The position numbers and the translations under genes were made by a program. Of a stretch of DNA of 64,000 nucleotides, positions 11,883-23,197 are shown one piece after another. How positions within the stretch are numbered: position 1 is the first letter of the stretch; each line of letters starts with the position of its first letter. Below the pieces are notes generated by a model. The model was not told the DNA's origin. It saw only the letters and a list, made by a program, of their open reading frames with translations, and searched no databases. Source of the DNA: Phycomyces nitens (Eukaryota; Mucoromycota; Mucoromycetes; Mucorales; Phycomycetaceae); assembly GCA_022702545.1 (NCBI GenBank), contig JAHRBC010000002.1, forward strand, positions 1,612,001-1,676,000, given 5' to 3'.

Positions 11883-12762
11883 AGGAGAATTAGTAGAGAT
11901 AACCAAAAGTTTAGTGTCTGACTTCTATTACAAGTATCCTACTGCTACCATAGTAGATCAGTTGATAGATCAGATGAATAACAGCTTTGATGACCTGACC
12001 ATTTCGAAAAGAACGCTCTGCCATTACATGGCTGACTTATGGATTTTCACCCTTAAGAAGGTCCAATTGGAGCCGGTAGAAAGAAACACTCCAGAAAGAA
12101 CCCAAGCGAGAAAGCAATGGGTGGAAATGGTGAAAGAGATCGATGTTGACTGCATGAATACCAGTGTTTTTATCGATGAGTCAGGGCTTAATACAAACCT
12201 GAGAAGAACTCAAAGCTGGCCACCCAAAGGGGAGGCTGCCAAAGTCAAAATACTTATGGCTAGAGTCAATTCAATTTCCATCTTGGGTACCATTTCTGCT
12301 AAAGGCTTGATTAAAATCAGCTTGAGAAAGCCCGTGTATTCTTAAAAGAAAAGAAAGCTAGCCGGTGACAGAAAGCAGCAAACAAAGGGCATGGTAGCCA
12401 ATCACTATGTCAATTTTATTAAAGACATTCTTGTTGAGATGGACAAATTTTCTGAAATGAAGGGACATTATCTAATCATGAACAATGCGCCCATACATAC
12501 AGGTAAGATAATTGGTGAGATGATTAAATAACATGGCTACAAATGCATTTACCTACCACCTTACTCTTCAGGACTCAACCCAATAGAACAATTTTGGTCT
12601 GTTGTTAAGAGTAGTGTAAAATAAAAGTTTATACTCAAAAAAGATACTATTCCTCAAATAATTGCAGACGTTAGCAACCAAGTTGCTCAGTCATCTTTTT
12701 AAGGGTTTGCGCGCTACTCTACTAGAAATTATGATGAATGCCTTGAAGGTCGCTCTATTTAA
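11883..12762 (+). pseudogene. Tc1/mariner transposase pseudogene
   Basis: About 293 codons read in one frame with no frameshift but with in-frame TAA codons at 12343, 12529, 12622 and about 12703. The DDE core is recognisable. VFIDESGLNTNLRRTQSW carries the first aspartate. GHYLIMNNAPIHTG is the second block, with Asn where the catalytic Asp normally sits. YLPPYSSGLNPIEQFWS is the third block with its Glu. The N-terminal part resembles the helix-turn-helix region. All four stops are TAA, explicable as CAA-to-TAA (C-to-T). It lies directly after the DIRS inverted repeat. I could not define its own terminal repeats. Confidence 0.8.
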
Positions 12763-14105
12763 TAAACAATTATATATATATAGTACGACATATATATTCT
12801 TTAAAAAAAGGCACAGCACTTTAACTTTTTTTTTGCAACATCATTTTGGCAAAAGGTATATACAATTTGGGTCCAAAACATATGTTTACTAATTCAATTC
12901 TTGGACCTGCGAATGGATGAAGGGACAGCTGCAATAATTCTAGAACCAGTTGGAAAGCTTTGATGGACTGTCAATCTTAGTGGACAGGCTTATTCTTATT
13001 GTACTCATTTGAGAGCGTCTTTGATCGACTCAAAAGGCATTTGATTCTTGAATTAAATCATCATCTTGGCCAATTGTACACCGATCAGAAATTAGCCTTA
13101 CAAGGTATTCTTGTTACTCTGAGCTGTATATCACTTTAATCACTTTACCAAAAATGTATAAAATGATTCAATAACAATAAACTTTTTAAACAAATTCAAT
13201 TGTTTTAATTTTAGGCAAAGATTCCGTAACTATGCCGAGATGGATCAAAGTTTCCTGGTAAAAAACTAGAGTACAAAGATCAAGATTATTAGACTACCAA
13301 AGAAACCAATTCACATTGGCAAAGAGACTTGCAAAATATACATGCTCATGGTGATGATCTATGGCAGATATAATGGGATCTCCAAGATTATTAGACACCA
13401 TGACATCTTGATTAATCTGTATATTAATAAAAGTGAACGTATCGGAAGAGGTAGTTTATTTTTGTAATGTAAATTTGATAGCAAACAAAAGATTTAATTC
13501 ACTTTTAACGATAAGCATAATCCTAGAGATTAAAAAGTTGAGATAGTAAATAATTTCTTTATAGGGAGACGTAGACTCTGTTTATTAATGGATTGATGGG
13601 TCTCAATGACGATAGCCTATGAGTAGACCATGGCTTATTTTTTGTGGTTTTTATAAGTGAGAATGTTGGGAGAGGCAGGGAGCTAGGATTCAAGATCGAT
13701 GAGATAACAAATAAAGCAATGAAAATTCTCCAGTACTCTTAACTTTTTATCCAAAATCTCAATCTTCTCCAACTTTCGTTTGATTTGATTTTGGATTTTG
13801 GATCTTGCCTTTGCAGTTTCCTCACTCTGGTCATCAACGCTGCCAGTATTGGTATCAAGGGAAATACGGCAACTGCACATCAATCTTGACGCTGGCATGA
13901 TTCTAGGCTGTGCCCGGAAGGAATTCCAATAAAAATATTAAGTGCAATCATTAATTTCAATTTATTTCAAAGTTAATAATAAAATAAAAATTGATGCAGT
14001 TTTGATGGTGGTCTCAAATAAGTGATGACGTTATTACAGTGAAAATTTATTGGGGATTTATAAAAAGTCTTGTGAGCAAGCGTGTTTTTTTTTTTCATTT
14101 CTTTT
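12763..14105. other. Unassigned DNA, probably more transposon debris
   Basis: No complete gene. At 13020-13130 a plus-strand stretch reads FDRLKRHLILELNHHLGQLY and looks like transposase C-terminal debris but cannot be assigned. At 13683-13898 a 71-codon minus-strand frame contains a charged, coiled-coil-like segment (ARSKIQNQIKRKLEKIEILD). It has no homologue I recognise and no clear promoter or splice partners, so I do not call it a gene. Confidence 0.35.
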
Positions 14106-14177
14106 GGTCATCTTTCGTGGATGGCATTTGGTCATTTTTCATGGATGGCATTTGGTCTACTTTCGTGGTAGCCATTT
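14106..14177. repeat. Three 24-bp tandem repeats
   Basis: Three consecutive 24-bp units occupy 14106-14129, 14130-14153 and 14154-14177. Each begins GGTCATYTTTC or a variant and ends ATTT. The third unit is the most diverged. The array sits in otherwise unremarkable AT-rich DNA. Confidence 0.7.
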
Positions 14178-14345
14178 TTTTTTGGATATGTATTGCTAAT
14201 CACCTCCTCGTGGTCATATCTGGGCAACAACTATTTTTACGGAAGTAGTTGGCTAAGAATTAGCATTCTGATCAGTTTAGTACCTTTTCCTCTCTCTAAA
14301 TAAAGTAAACTTTACTGTTTATCATTAATGTCGCAAAGACAAATG

Positions 14346-15005
14346 TAATTTTTGGGGACAAGGTGGATCTTTGTTTAAGGTGCGGTGAGAACGAGGGGTC
14401 ATTCATTGGAGAAGAAAAGTTACGAGCACAAGTATGAGAGCGGTGCTTGGGATGAGGCGAGATAGGAGATGTATAGCAGCAATGCAGTATAAGATAATAA
14501 ATAGAACTTTCTCTTAGAATTTCAGACAATTCAAAGTGACCAGAGCGACCTATGTACTCTGCGACAAATATAGACTTAATGGAGAAGAATGTGTTTTATT
14601 CAAATGGTTGATACTGTGATGCTGTCTGGGTCGGATCAACAGACAGTTCGGTCTGGTATGAAGAGGTTGCACTTGGAGTGTAAATTGGGTATATTCAATA
14701 GCTAGTAGTACTATTGAGGCCCTGACCTTATTAACTTAACACAAGTAAAATGAATAAAACAACTCTCTTCCCACATAAGTTTGTATTTGTCGCAGAGGAC
14801 ATAGGTCGCTCCGGTCATTTAGTATTGTCTGTGCCGTATAGAGAACCTCTTTGATTACACTCTTCTGTTCATTCCCAGTAGCTATCTCATTTTGCCTCAT
14901 CCCCACTACCCTCTCATATCCGTGCGTGCAACTTCTCTTCCACCTCGAAGAGCCCCTCGTTCACAGCGCACTGTATCAAAAGATCCGCCTATTCTCCCAA
15001 CATTA
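14346..15005. repeat. Long imperfect inverted repeat (arms about 255 bp)
   Basis: The left arm 14346-14602 and right arm 14751-15005 are reverse complements over about 255 bp with roughly 70% identity, separated by a 148-bp spacer. The best-conserved core is GACCAGAGCGACCTATG at 14538-14554 against its inverse at 14800-14816. The match extends from the GAATAAAAC at the inner edges to GTAATTTTTGGG/CCCAACATTAC at the outer edges. A transcript through it could fold into a long hairpin. It may be a foldback-type element or two inverted copies of one repeat. Confidence 0.65.
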
Positions 15006-15143
15006 CAATACTAAACTAATATTGCCAGAGCCTCCAAGGTAGTACTGTCTACTGGAAAAAGTCTCCTTTGTACTTCATCCACCTCTTCCTCACGCCAGAA
15101 AGAACTGTCTGTTGTTCTGACCCGGACAAAATCAGATGTAAAT
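14619..15143. repeat. Second inverted-repeat pair overlapping the first
   Basis: A separate pair of about 46-bp inverted segments lies at 14619-14665 and 15097-15143, sharing the core CAACAGACAGTTC. One copy is in the spacer of the 14346-15005 palindrome and the other lies outside its right arm, so the two inverted repeats interlock and do not nest. The bounded 525-bp unit could be a MITE inserted in, or captured with, a related element. Confidence 0.5.
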
Positions 15144-15938
15144 GGCATGAAAACGAATGATTCGGATACTTTTACGCTTTTTTATGGATGCTTACAAAAA
15201 TGTAGTAGTAGAGAAAAATTACCCTTTTTTTTTTGTAACCGACAACACCCACCAGCCGCACTGTACCAGAATAACACACGCACACATATCTCTTTCCAAG
15301 AAGATTCCACACCCTATCAAGGACAGTCTATGGACATATATCCAGAGTCATCTCTTATTGTTGTGGCATATTTTTCCATTCAGAAAATATATTGAAGGCG
15401 CTCTTCATCACTGTTTTATAAATCGACAGAAAAAGAGATTACCTTGATTTAGTAAATAAATTAATTATTATGGTAGATATTAAGCTCGTATTTAGTAAAA
15501 ACTTTTCCAGATATAACGGTAGAAAAAAAAAGATTTTTACCGTCATATAAGGGTTGTGTAAACTCAATTACTATATAAAAGACAATATTTCTCAATAAAA
15601 GAGCCAAAAATGCATAATACGATTGCTAATAACTTGCTAAACTATTAATTTTTATATTATTTATTATTAATACTAAAAATTCTAATAATAATAATAAAAA
15701 GAGACTCCAGTATCTTGGTAGCTAGGGCGGATAGTGGGAGTGGGAGTGGGAGTGGTCGAAGAGTTGGTAACAAAATCGTCTTGTTTTGCGTGCGGTGAAG
15801 GGATTATTGTATTATTTTTTTACCGTTCCTGGTGGTTCCAGGGTATCAGTGGAGAAAGCCATGTGAAACTTTATTTAACAAAGTTCAGTGTGGCTGTATA
15901 TATCATGGTGGAAGAATTGTTGGGAAATTCAGTAACTT

Positions 15939-16171
15939 GACTACTGGCCATCTCAAAGTCCATATATCAACCTAATCGAGCATGTTTTTCATGCTTTAAA
16001 AGCCAAGGTTCAAGAGAAGAAGAGGTCTATGAATAATCTTAATGATCTCAAGGCATGTATTCTTTAAGAGTGGGAGCGGCTAGACCCTAAAGTACCGTAT
16101 ACTCTTGTCGCAAGTATACCTGACAGGGTAAGAGCCGTAATAAAGGCTCTTGGTGGCCACACCATATACTA
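15939..16171 (+). pseudogene. Tc1-like transposase C-terminal fragment
   Basis: The frame reads DYWPSQSPYINLIEHVFHAL, matching the third catalytic block of Tc1 transposases (WPxQSPDLNPIEHxW), here with a degenerate YINLIE. It then reads LNDLKACIL, a TAA, EWERLDPKVPYTLVAS and ends IKALGGHTIY, the usual Tc1 C-terminus (KAKGGHTKY). The TAA replaces an expected glutamine codon. Preceding sequence 15720-15938 has a (GTGGGA) microsatellite and probable further transposase debris in shifting frames. The N-terminal two thirds are not recognisable. Confidence 0.7.
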
Positions 16172-16629
16172 ATATCTTTTATTATTATTTTATCACAATA
16201 TATATATATATATTAATCAAAGTATAAATCCAAAGTTTTAATGTACTTGTTGTCTTTGTTCAGAAGATATATGTTAAAGAAGTTGATATATAGTTTTTTG
16301 AGACTAGAAATTAAACAAATTTAGCGGTGATTTCTTTAGTGGGAATGTATATTTTGTATTGCTTGCCCTACATGAGATGTGCTTTGGGTCGACTGAATAA
16401 ACATTATATCCAGTTATTTAAAAGTTAGTAAACGTAAAAATGAAGCAACTCTGAACAGGAGTCCTTGCTTAGTCGTTCAACCATTGAAAGAGTATTACAA
16501 CTTCTTTAAAAAATGTGTAATGGACTAAAAAAAAACAAATAATAAAGTCATTGATTTTAATATATATATATAGTACAAAAAAGAGATAAAAGAAGTATAT
16601 TCTACACGGAGCCACATTCATATCCTTTA
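16172..16629. other. Intergenic DNA downstream of the Zn2Cys6 gene
   Basis: AT-rich with TA dinucleotide tracts at about 16199-16213 and 16560-16572. No gene seen. It includes the 3' flank of the minus-strand regulator gene. Confidence 0.5.
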
Positions 16630-18899
16630 TTACCAGGCATTAGATTCCAATGGCTCCCAATATGGAGCCATATAAACTGGCCCAGAATACAGGGAATTGA
16701 ACAGATTTTTCTCAATTTTTTGATAGTGCTTCCACAAGTAGTGTTCAGAAGAATTGAATAGATATCCTTTTCTCAAAACACCAATACAACGCAAGGCATA
16801 TTCACGAGATGTTCTGATTGTACGAGGGGTCAAGAAAGTACCAGACTTGTCTGGATTAGAGAGTCCAAGGCAAGAATTTCGTATGTGCACATCCCATGCT
16901 CCCATAAGACATGGCATAATAATTTGACAGATATCCATATGTAATATCTGATGCTCAAGAATTCTCACTACAATCACAGCCGACCTGAAGCAGATCTCTT
17001 GAGACCGAAGGGCGTAAACTGATGGGTGAGAATAGCTCTCTGTACTATCGATATGTGGTTCAAATAGCTCTGGTGGAGAGAGGACAAACATGTCTTCTTC
17101 GTCTGAATCCAATGCTGTCAGTGGTGAATTTGTCATTTTTGTATTTTGTGGAATATCGGGCAGATAAGGCTCATACAAGCTAAGCATACTAGAGTAGAAC
17201 CTTAAAGCCAATGTTATTGACGAACGATCACAATTAACATCTTTTGAAAGTCTCTTTTGAAACTCTTCGTCTGTCAAGCCGTCTTCAAAAATGTCGAGTG
17301 AGAGTCGGTATTCAGGTGCGATTTTTTTGTAGTAGAAGTCTGTAAGATGCTGCTGGGTCTCTATAAGCAGAGAGACTGGAACTGTTCCGGTGCCTGGTTT
17401 GCGTATCACTCGAAGATACGAGTTTAATATTGACTGGAGCTGCTTTGCATAGCTATCCTTTATTACTGCTCGAGCTATTTCTGGAGACTCATCTGGGGTC
17501 GGTACAGGTAAATACTTCCTCAGAGTTAAGCTTTCCAAGAAACCATAAGATATTCCTGAACACCCTTTTCCTCGGCGTGCCTTTACAGGAATACCACGTT
17601 TGTTGTTGCAGAAATCGATAAAGCTTCCGGCATCGTATATACCCCAATGTAGTCGCTTGAACATCTCCCGATCTTGAACATACTCTTTTGATGGGTTACT
17701 TGGCTCGGTTGCTGGTATGTAATCATCTTGGATCAAGTGCTTTATCCTAATTGCCATCTCAAGATAGGTCTTGGATTCATTTATACGTAGCATGCTATTC
17801 TTATAGGAAGCCATAAAAATATATGCTGTCATGGTCTCAAGACTAATGTCATCAAACTGAAGTTCGACCAGTTTTCGAGCACGATTAAAGAAATATTCAC
17901 TGGTCTTAACCAGCTTAGTGTATGGGATCTTTGAGATAGCATGTCGACAATGTATAGTAAGCGTAAAAGCACACACAGCGCACACGACAGCAGATGATTC
18001 TGGATCCTTTTCATTGACAAAGAGACGATAGAATGCTGCCTTTTGACAGATAACCAGACGCAGAAAGTTGCAAGAAAAGTAAACGTCGAGCAGAGTTAAT
18101 GCAATGTGTCTCGAGGATTCGTTATCTAGATATTCTTCAATCGATTCAACCTCTGGCATCTTTTTGTCTGCAATAGAAGCGATACAACGCCGTGTTGCTC
18201 GATATAAGCCTGTTCGTAGGGTGGTATTACGGACACCACGCCGTAAGAAATCTTCTGTTGGTTCAGCTGCCGGTTGGCGGAACATGGGTATAGAATATTC
18301 ATATCTGATTTTCTCCAGCTGTTGTAAGAGTATGACATACGAGTCGATATTGGTGTCTATACGCATGCCGTGTTTTCCAATTGATAGCTTCCAGTTTAGA
18401 TTTTCGGTTGGAGACACATTAACAGAAGACATGCTGTATCTGGAAAGTGAGACAGTGCTCGAGCTAAAAATACTGGCGCTGTCATCTGTTTCCTCCGAGT
18501 TTCCGCGCTCATGTCGTTTAGGTGATTGAGATTGCCGAAGTTTGATGATCTCGTTTTCCATTTTCGATACCAAGATCTCTAGATTATAGACATCCGAGGC
18601 TGTCATTTGATTGTTGATCATTTCAAGGTAATCCATGTCGGGAGGAATTACGGGCTGAATGTAATAGCATTGAATCCCGAGATTTGTGCATCTAGCAAAC
18701 GATTTAGAATAAAACATTGTATAGAGAATATCTTACCTTTCACAAGGGTTCCCGGAACTACACTTCTTTTTTCTTTCTCGACACCCTTTTTTTTAAAAAA
18801 AAAAGAAAAAAAGAAGAAGAGGAATGAATATTAGTCTCTAATATATCTAGTCAAGATGTCTTTACCTTCACAGGGGATGATTTTGGTTTTATTCGGCAT
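16630..18899 (-). CDS. Zn(II)2Cys6 fungal-type transcription factor
   Basis: Three exons (18899-18866, 18785-18737, 18691-16630) give 714 residues. The binuclear zinc cluster is assembled only after splicing: the six cysteines follow the spacing CEGC, RERKKKC, SSGNPCERC, TNLGIQC at about residues 10-36, with the basic RERKKK recognition segment between the second and third cysteine. A helical coiled-coil linker follows (MENEIIKLRQ) and then a long, mostly helical middle region resembling the fungal-specific regulatory domain. A Ser-rich stretch lies near residues 95-125. It is expected to act as a nuclear DNA-binding regulator; targets are unknown. Introns of 80 and 45 nt have GT-AG borders. 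The start was chosen because the upstream exon completes the Cys6 motif exactly. Confidence 0.9.
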
Positions 18900-19238
18900 T
18901 GGATCACAGGATAGTTTCTTTCTTTTTCTTTTTGCCCAATACTCAACCGAACAAAGTTGAATCATATATATATATACATTATATATACATTATATGTATA
19001 CATATTTAATGACGTCGTACAATCAAACCATCCAGATTCTCGGATTCAATTGGCAATTCATAAAGATGTTTATTTCTCCAAGAATATGGCATCATTTTAT
19101 AATTATTACTGTTCTAGTCTTGATTTTTAGTTGATTTATAAACATTTTTTTAGAGAGAGAAAAAGGACATTTACATAGTTAATACAATAGATGAAACGAT
19201 TCTGATGCTCACAGATATTTGGGTATGGGTATGTTTGG
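18900..19238. other. Intergenic region between regulator and carrier gene
   Basis: Contains the putative promoter of the minus-strand Zn2Cys6 gene, including TA-rich tracts at 18966-19004, and the 3' flank of the next gene upstream. No further gene seen. Confidence 0.5.
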
Positions 19239-21041
19239 CTACAAGGTAACCTCACCGACCCAATTTTTCCGCTTATATTCATGAGAAGATCCACGTCTAA
19301 AATCAATTAGCTTTCGAAGAGGATACATGACGACTGCTGCAAGTACTAGGCCAACCGAGACAGAGGCAGCAATGATCAGCATATGGGCCGCAAAAGCAAT
19401 TCCTTGTTGACCCGCATTCAAAATAACCGATATTTCAGACATTGGACTCGAGGAAGAAATTGCCTCTCCAAATGTATCAAGAGAAGAAGCCACGCCTATG
19501 GAACCAGGTACGAGGAACATTAGGCCTGTAAGCATGTCTGCGAAACCAACAGTGGGTCGTAAGCGAGCATAGATGTTTGATGCAGACGCAACTGCAAAGG
19601 CGGCCAAGATAGTGGCCATGTGAGGGTATGCGGCAAAGTTTTGGAGTGTGATAGTGTGCACAGCGTGAGAGATGACTGCCAGGACCAACATAACAGGATA
19701 GTCCTGTGGGTTTCCCTTTAACTTGATTACGCTAGTGGCCGCAAAGAGGGGTACTAGAATGATATGATATAAGGGTGACATTGTGCTCTTACAAGCAGCA
19801 CTAGAAGACTCTAGGGCAAGGGAAGGGAAAATAAGCTGGTGGGTATTTGCGCCGATTGCCAAGCCAAATCCAAGAAGTAGTGAGTAGATCAGCGTCGTCG
19901 TCAGTCTGAGGGTTCCAGAGGCAATTGCTCCATCAGCAATCTCGAGAATCGAAACCAATGTGGCATATCCAGGCAACAGATTCACTACACCGCCTATAGA
20001 CAGTGCATAGAAACAGACATCCCTGGAGGGTAATCTGGTCGATATTACCGTGGCTAGAAACCCAACCACTCCACTCAGCAGTATATCGAAAATAGTTGCT
20101 AGACGGGTAACACGATGAGATACATAGATAGATCCAATAACAACTATGAATCCAAGTGATAGTCCAAAAAGCATGTCGATTGGGCCACCTCCGAAAAACA
20201 TGGGAGTGCTTATACTAGAAGCAACCGCATGTGCTGCTATTATAAGCCATGTTGGATATATACTCGGCCGACAGACAATAGGTTCTAGGGATCTAGTGGC
20301 ATCTAGGACAGAGATCTCGTCGCACATAACCGATTCGAACAGTTGAAAGATGCTTATTAGACGATTGAGGTTTAGACTTGAGTTTACTTTAATGAGTTGA
20401 ACTGAATAAGTCAAAGTCCCTTTACGTGTAAAGAAAAAGGGGGAAATCAAGTGTTAGTACAATACTCCGTATTTTCATGGCATATAAAAGAAGGTGTGAG
20501 GCTTACCAGGTTCGCCAAAGGAGATGATTAGGAATCCAGGAAAGTATCCAAATTGTGCTTTTATACCAAACTTTTGTGCAAGCTGTTGAGCACAATGGTC
20601 TAGCCGATGAGATGGAGCACCGTTTGCGACAAATGCTTGCGAGAATTTGATGACAAACAGTTGATTCTCTGGGTACTTTTCCAAGTTTGGTAGCGATTTG
20701 GTGCTATCCTGAGATCCCAGGACAGAATAAACAAGACTATCACGGAGGGTATTTGTGGTCTGACTACTGGAAGGGTCTGATGTGGACGATGAAATGGAAG
20801 AAAGGGTTCCAGAGGTCAAAGGTGGGAAATTTTTGATACAATTGGTATCTGGCATGTCTATACAACACTGTTTATCGTCTGTCTTTACAAAAGACATTTC
20901 AAACATTGATTTTGAGCGTGTATTCTTCTTTTTTCGGCATCCGTAGGTAAGTAGATCTGTCCAGGTCTTTCCTGGGTCTTCAGGTCGAAGGGAGGATGTG
21001 TTGCTGGTCACTTTTGTACACAGTTGGTGAGAAGTGTTCAT
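19239..21041 (-). CDS. ThrE/PRM10-family membrane carrier
   Basis: Two exons (21041-20507 and 20419-19239), joined by an 87-nt intron with a TACTAAC branch site, give 571 residues. After a polar, Ser-rich cytosolic N-terminus of about 120 residues comes the family signature AFVANGAPSHRLDHCAQQLA and FGYFPGFLIISFG. A polytopic membrane part with about ten hydrophobic segments follows, including VNLLPGYATLVSIL and a second LVPGSIGVASSLDTFGEAI. This matches the DUF1212/ThrE domain pair of bacterial threonine-serine exporters and yeast pheromone-regulated Prm10. Substrate in fungi is not established. The protein probably sits in the plasma or vacuolar membrane. Upstream pyrimidine-rich tracts (21149-21186) may belong to the promoter. 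Confidence 0.88.
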
Positions 21042-21537
21042 AGAGGGTCAAGAGTTATTTGACCAGAAAGCAGACTGACGACGAAGGAGTGTAAGTGGGG
21101 AAAAAAAAAGTCAAGATATTAAAGATAAGGAATCAAAGGAGCCTATCCTTCTCTTTCTCTCTTTCTCTTTCTCTTTCTCTTTCCTTTCAGACTTTATTGC
21201 TCGTCCTATCAATTACTTTACACTAGCATTCCCCTCACATTTTAATGAGCTTTCGCCCCTTTTAATGTCGTCATAATATCTTTTTTGTCCTTGGCCCCCC
21301 TTGAGTCATTTTAAAATACGCATTTTTTTTGTCATAGAAATTGCCAGAGCTTTTCTTGACAGTATCATTATATACATTTAAAACTGTTTATAAAAAATTA
21401 TAATTATAATAATACTTGGACATTGCTCCTTAAAGTAGACTGACAGATAAGATGTGTAGAGCGAGTATTTACATACATATTGGTGTACAATTTTGGTCCT
21501 TGTATTGTATCTATGCTTGAGACAGGAGGCGTCCAGT

Positions 21538-22174
21538 TTAGGATGACAGTGGCTGCGGTCGATCTGGAAAGCGAGTACATTTAAGAACATTTGGCCAAAC
21601 ACAAAACACTACCAACCTTTGTAGACTGGCTGCTTTTCATAGGCATTTGGGCTCACTTGGCGAGGGTTCTTCTTCTTTTTGTTATGATTGTGATTGTGAT
21701 TGTGGTTATGGTTATGGTTGTGGTTGCACGGTCTTGCACGGTCATTGTCGCTGTCTTGACCACTGCTGTCGCTATCACTGCTACTCTCAGAGTCAGAAGA
21801 TTCCCCGACCCCACGAGGACGATGATAAATGCAGCAGACTATAAAAAAATCAGTTAAAATTGTCATCTCAATCGACTAATCTTACTTTTGGATTTTTTTC
21901 TGCCGAGATGTTCATTGTCAACCACATTCTCATCCCATTGGATCACACGGGGTCTTCTTACTGTCATATCTCCCCGTAGACGCAAGACTCCAACTTCTTC
22001 TTCGGGTCCATTTGATGGACCATTCTCTTGGTCACTCTCGTAAGTCTCTTCTACAGTAAGAGTTCTCGAGCCATGAGAAGGTCCTGCCAGATTATCTCGC
22101 ATCCTTGTACTAGAGCCATTCTGGGTATTATTTTGTCCTTCAAATGCCATTTTATTATCTGATTCTTTGATCAA
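21538..22174 (-). CDS. YPI1: Protein phosphatase 1 inhibitor-3 / Ypi1 homologue
   Basis: Three exons (22174-21886, 21838-21617, 21563-21538) give 178 residues, or 170 if the second ATG at 22150 is used. The core matches inhibitor-3/Ypi1: an RRPRVIQWDENVVDNEHLG segment containing the RVxW PP1-docking motif, then KKSKICCIYHRP with the invariant Cys pair. An acidic Ser/Asp tract and an (Asn-His)n tract of 14 residues follow, then NAYEKQPVYK, a typical C-terminal block. The family binds and regulates nuclear PP1. The intron between KKSK and ICCI is 47 nt; the last exon codes for only eight residues plus stop and is the least certain part. The His-Asn run comes from a TGATTG-type repeat and is probably variable. 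Confidence 0.88.
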
Positions 22175-22487
22175 TTATATGATGCCAAAAACCAACCCAT
22201 CTCATTTGACTGCCTTTTTTTCCCTTTTTCCATTGTCCAACCTTTGTGGATTATACACTCCGACCATGTTGACGTCAAGACGATTTTTTATGCAACACAG
22301 AAAAGGGAATACTAAATATCCTTTTTTGGAAATCAGGTTGAAATCGAGTCCTGGGAAATGTTTGTCTTTGACAGCAAGGTACAAGAAGTTATAGTTTCTA
22401 CGTCACTAAAATAGCTGTAAAGGACCCATCTGAATATGATAAATAAAGAATCTTGCCAAGAAATAATATGCACCTTTACATTTCCGA

Positions 22488-22779
22488 ATGACTTTTGCCC
22501 AAAGATTCCTTTGCCTTGGCTTACTTTTGACCTTGCTTTCTACCATTTCACTTGCCTGTGATGAAAGGCCATTTGTGCCAAACAGACCTCCAGAGATGTG
22601 TGTTCGAATGATTGTGCCCTGGTATGTAGGATATTGCAATACATTTGGTGGCAAGGACCTTGACATTTGTTATTTTAAATAGTCCAAGAGACTGTCGAAA
22701 TTCCTGTATTTACCCTGACGTTCCCTGCCCAATGGCCCATGAGCCACGCTGTCCTCAGCCTGGAGAAAACAAGTGTTAG
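22488..22779 (+). CDS. Small secreted cysteine-rich protein
   Basis: Two exons (22488-22621, 22683-22779) give 76 residues. The first about 23 residues form a signal peptide (FLCLGLLLTLLSTISLA). The mature part of about 53 residues contains eight cysteines in the pattern C-x13-C-x6-C-x3-C-x3-C-x6-C-x7-C-x7-C, ending in Cys. The unspliced first exon would end in an unrelated tail; splicing at GTATGT...AATAG adds five further cysteines in frame and creates one at the junction, which strongly supports the intron. No family is recognised. A small, extracellular, disulfide-stabilised protein could be an effector-like or inhibitor-like molecule, but nothing in the sequence fixes a function. Confidence 0.72.
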
Positions 22780-23197
22780 GGTTTTTTTATTACAATGCAT
22801 ACTTGCCACAACTTGTCCCCCCAAGAATGTCCTGAGAATTCTTTCTAGATACATTATGAAAATCTTTACAGAATTCTACACCCTGGCAATGTTGTCCTAA
22901 TAATGACATTTTGTTAATAAAACAGATGTTTTTTTTTCTGGCCAAATAAGAAATATAAGCTCATTTCAATCAAGAACGTCCTGAGAAATGTAGAAGGTTG
23001 ATATCCACAATATGACTAATAGCGCCATGTATATAACAGCCGATATGAATTGTGTCTTGACCTAATACTCAGGATAAACAGGCTCTGGTTGTACATAATC
23101 AATTGACAGCTGTTTACCAAAAAAAAAAAAAAAAAGAAGTTACACTAATGGTGACTACGTGTCTGGAGTCCAAGACATTAAGCAATCTTGGCAACTC

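Noticed and set aside
13683..13898. 71-codon minus-strand frame with coiled-coil-like sequence
   Set aside because: No homologue, promoter or splice support, and surrounded by transposon debris; not called as a gene.
18692..18899. Zn2Cys6 gene seeming to start at 18717 with half a zinc cluster
   Set aside because: Two upstream exons complete all six cysteines in frame; the ATG at 18717 is inside an intron.
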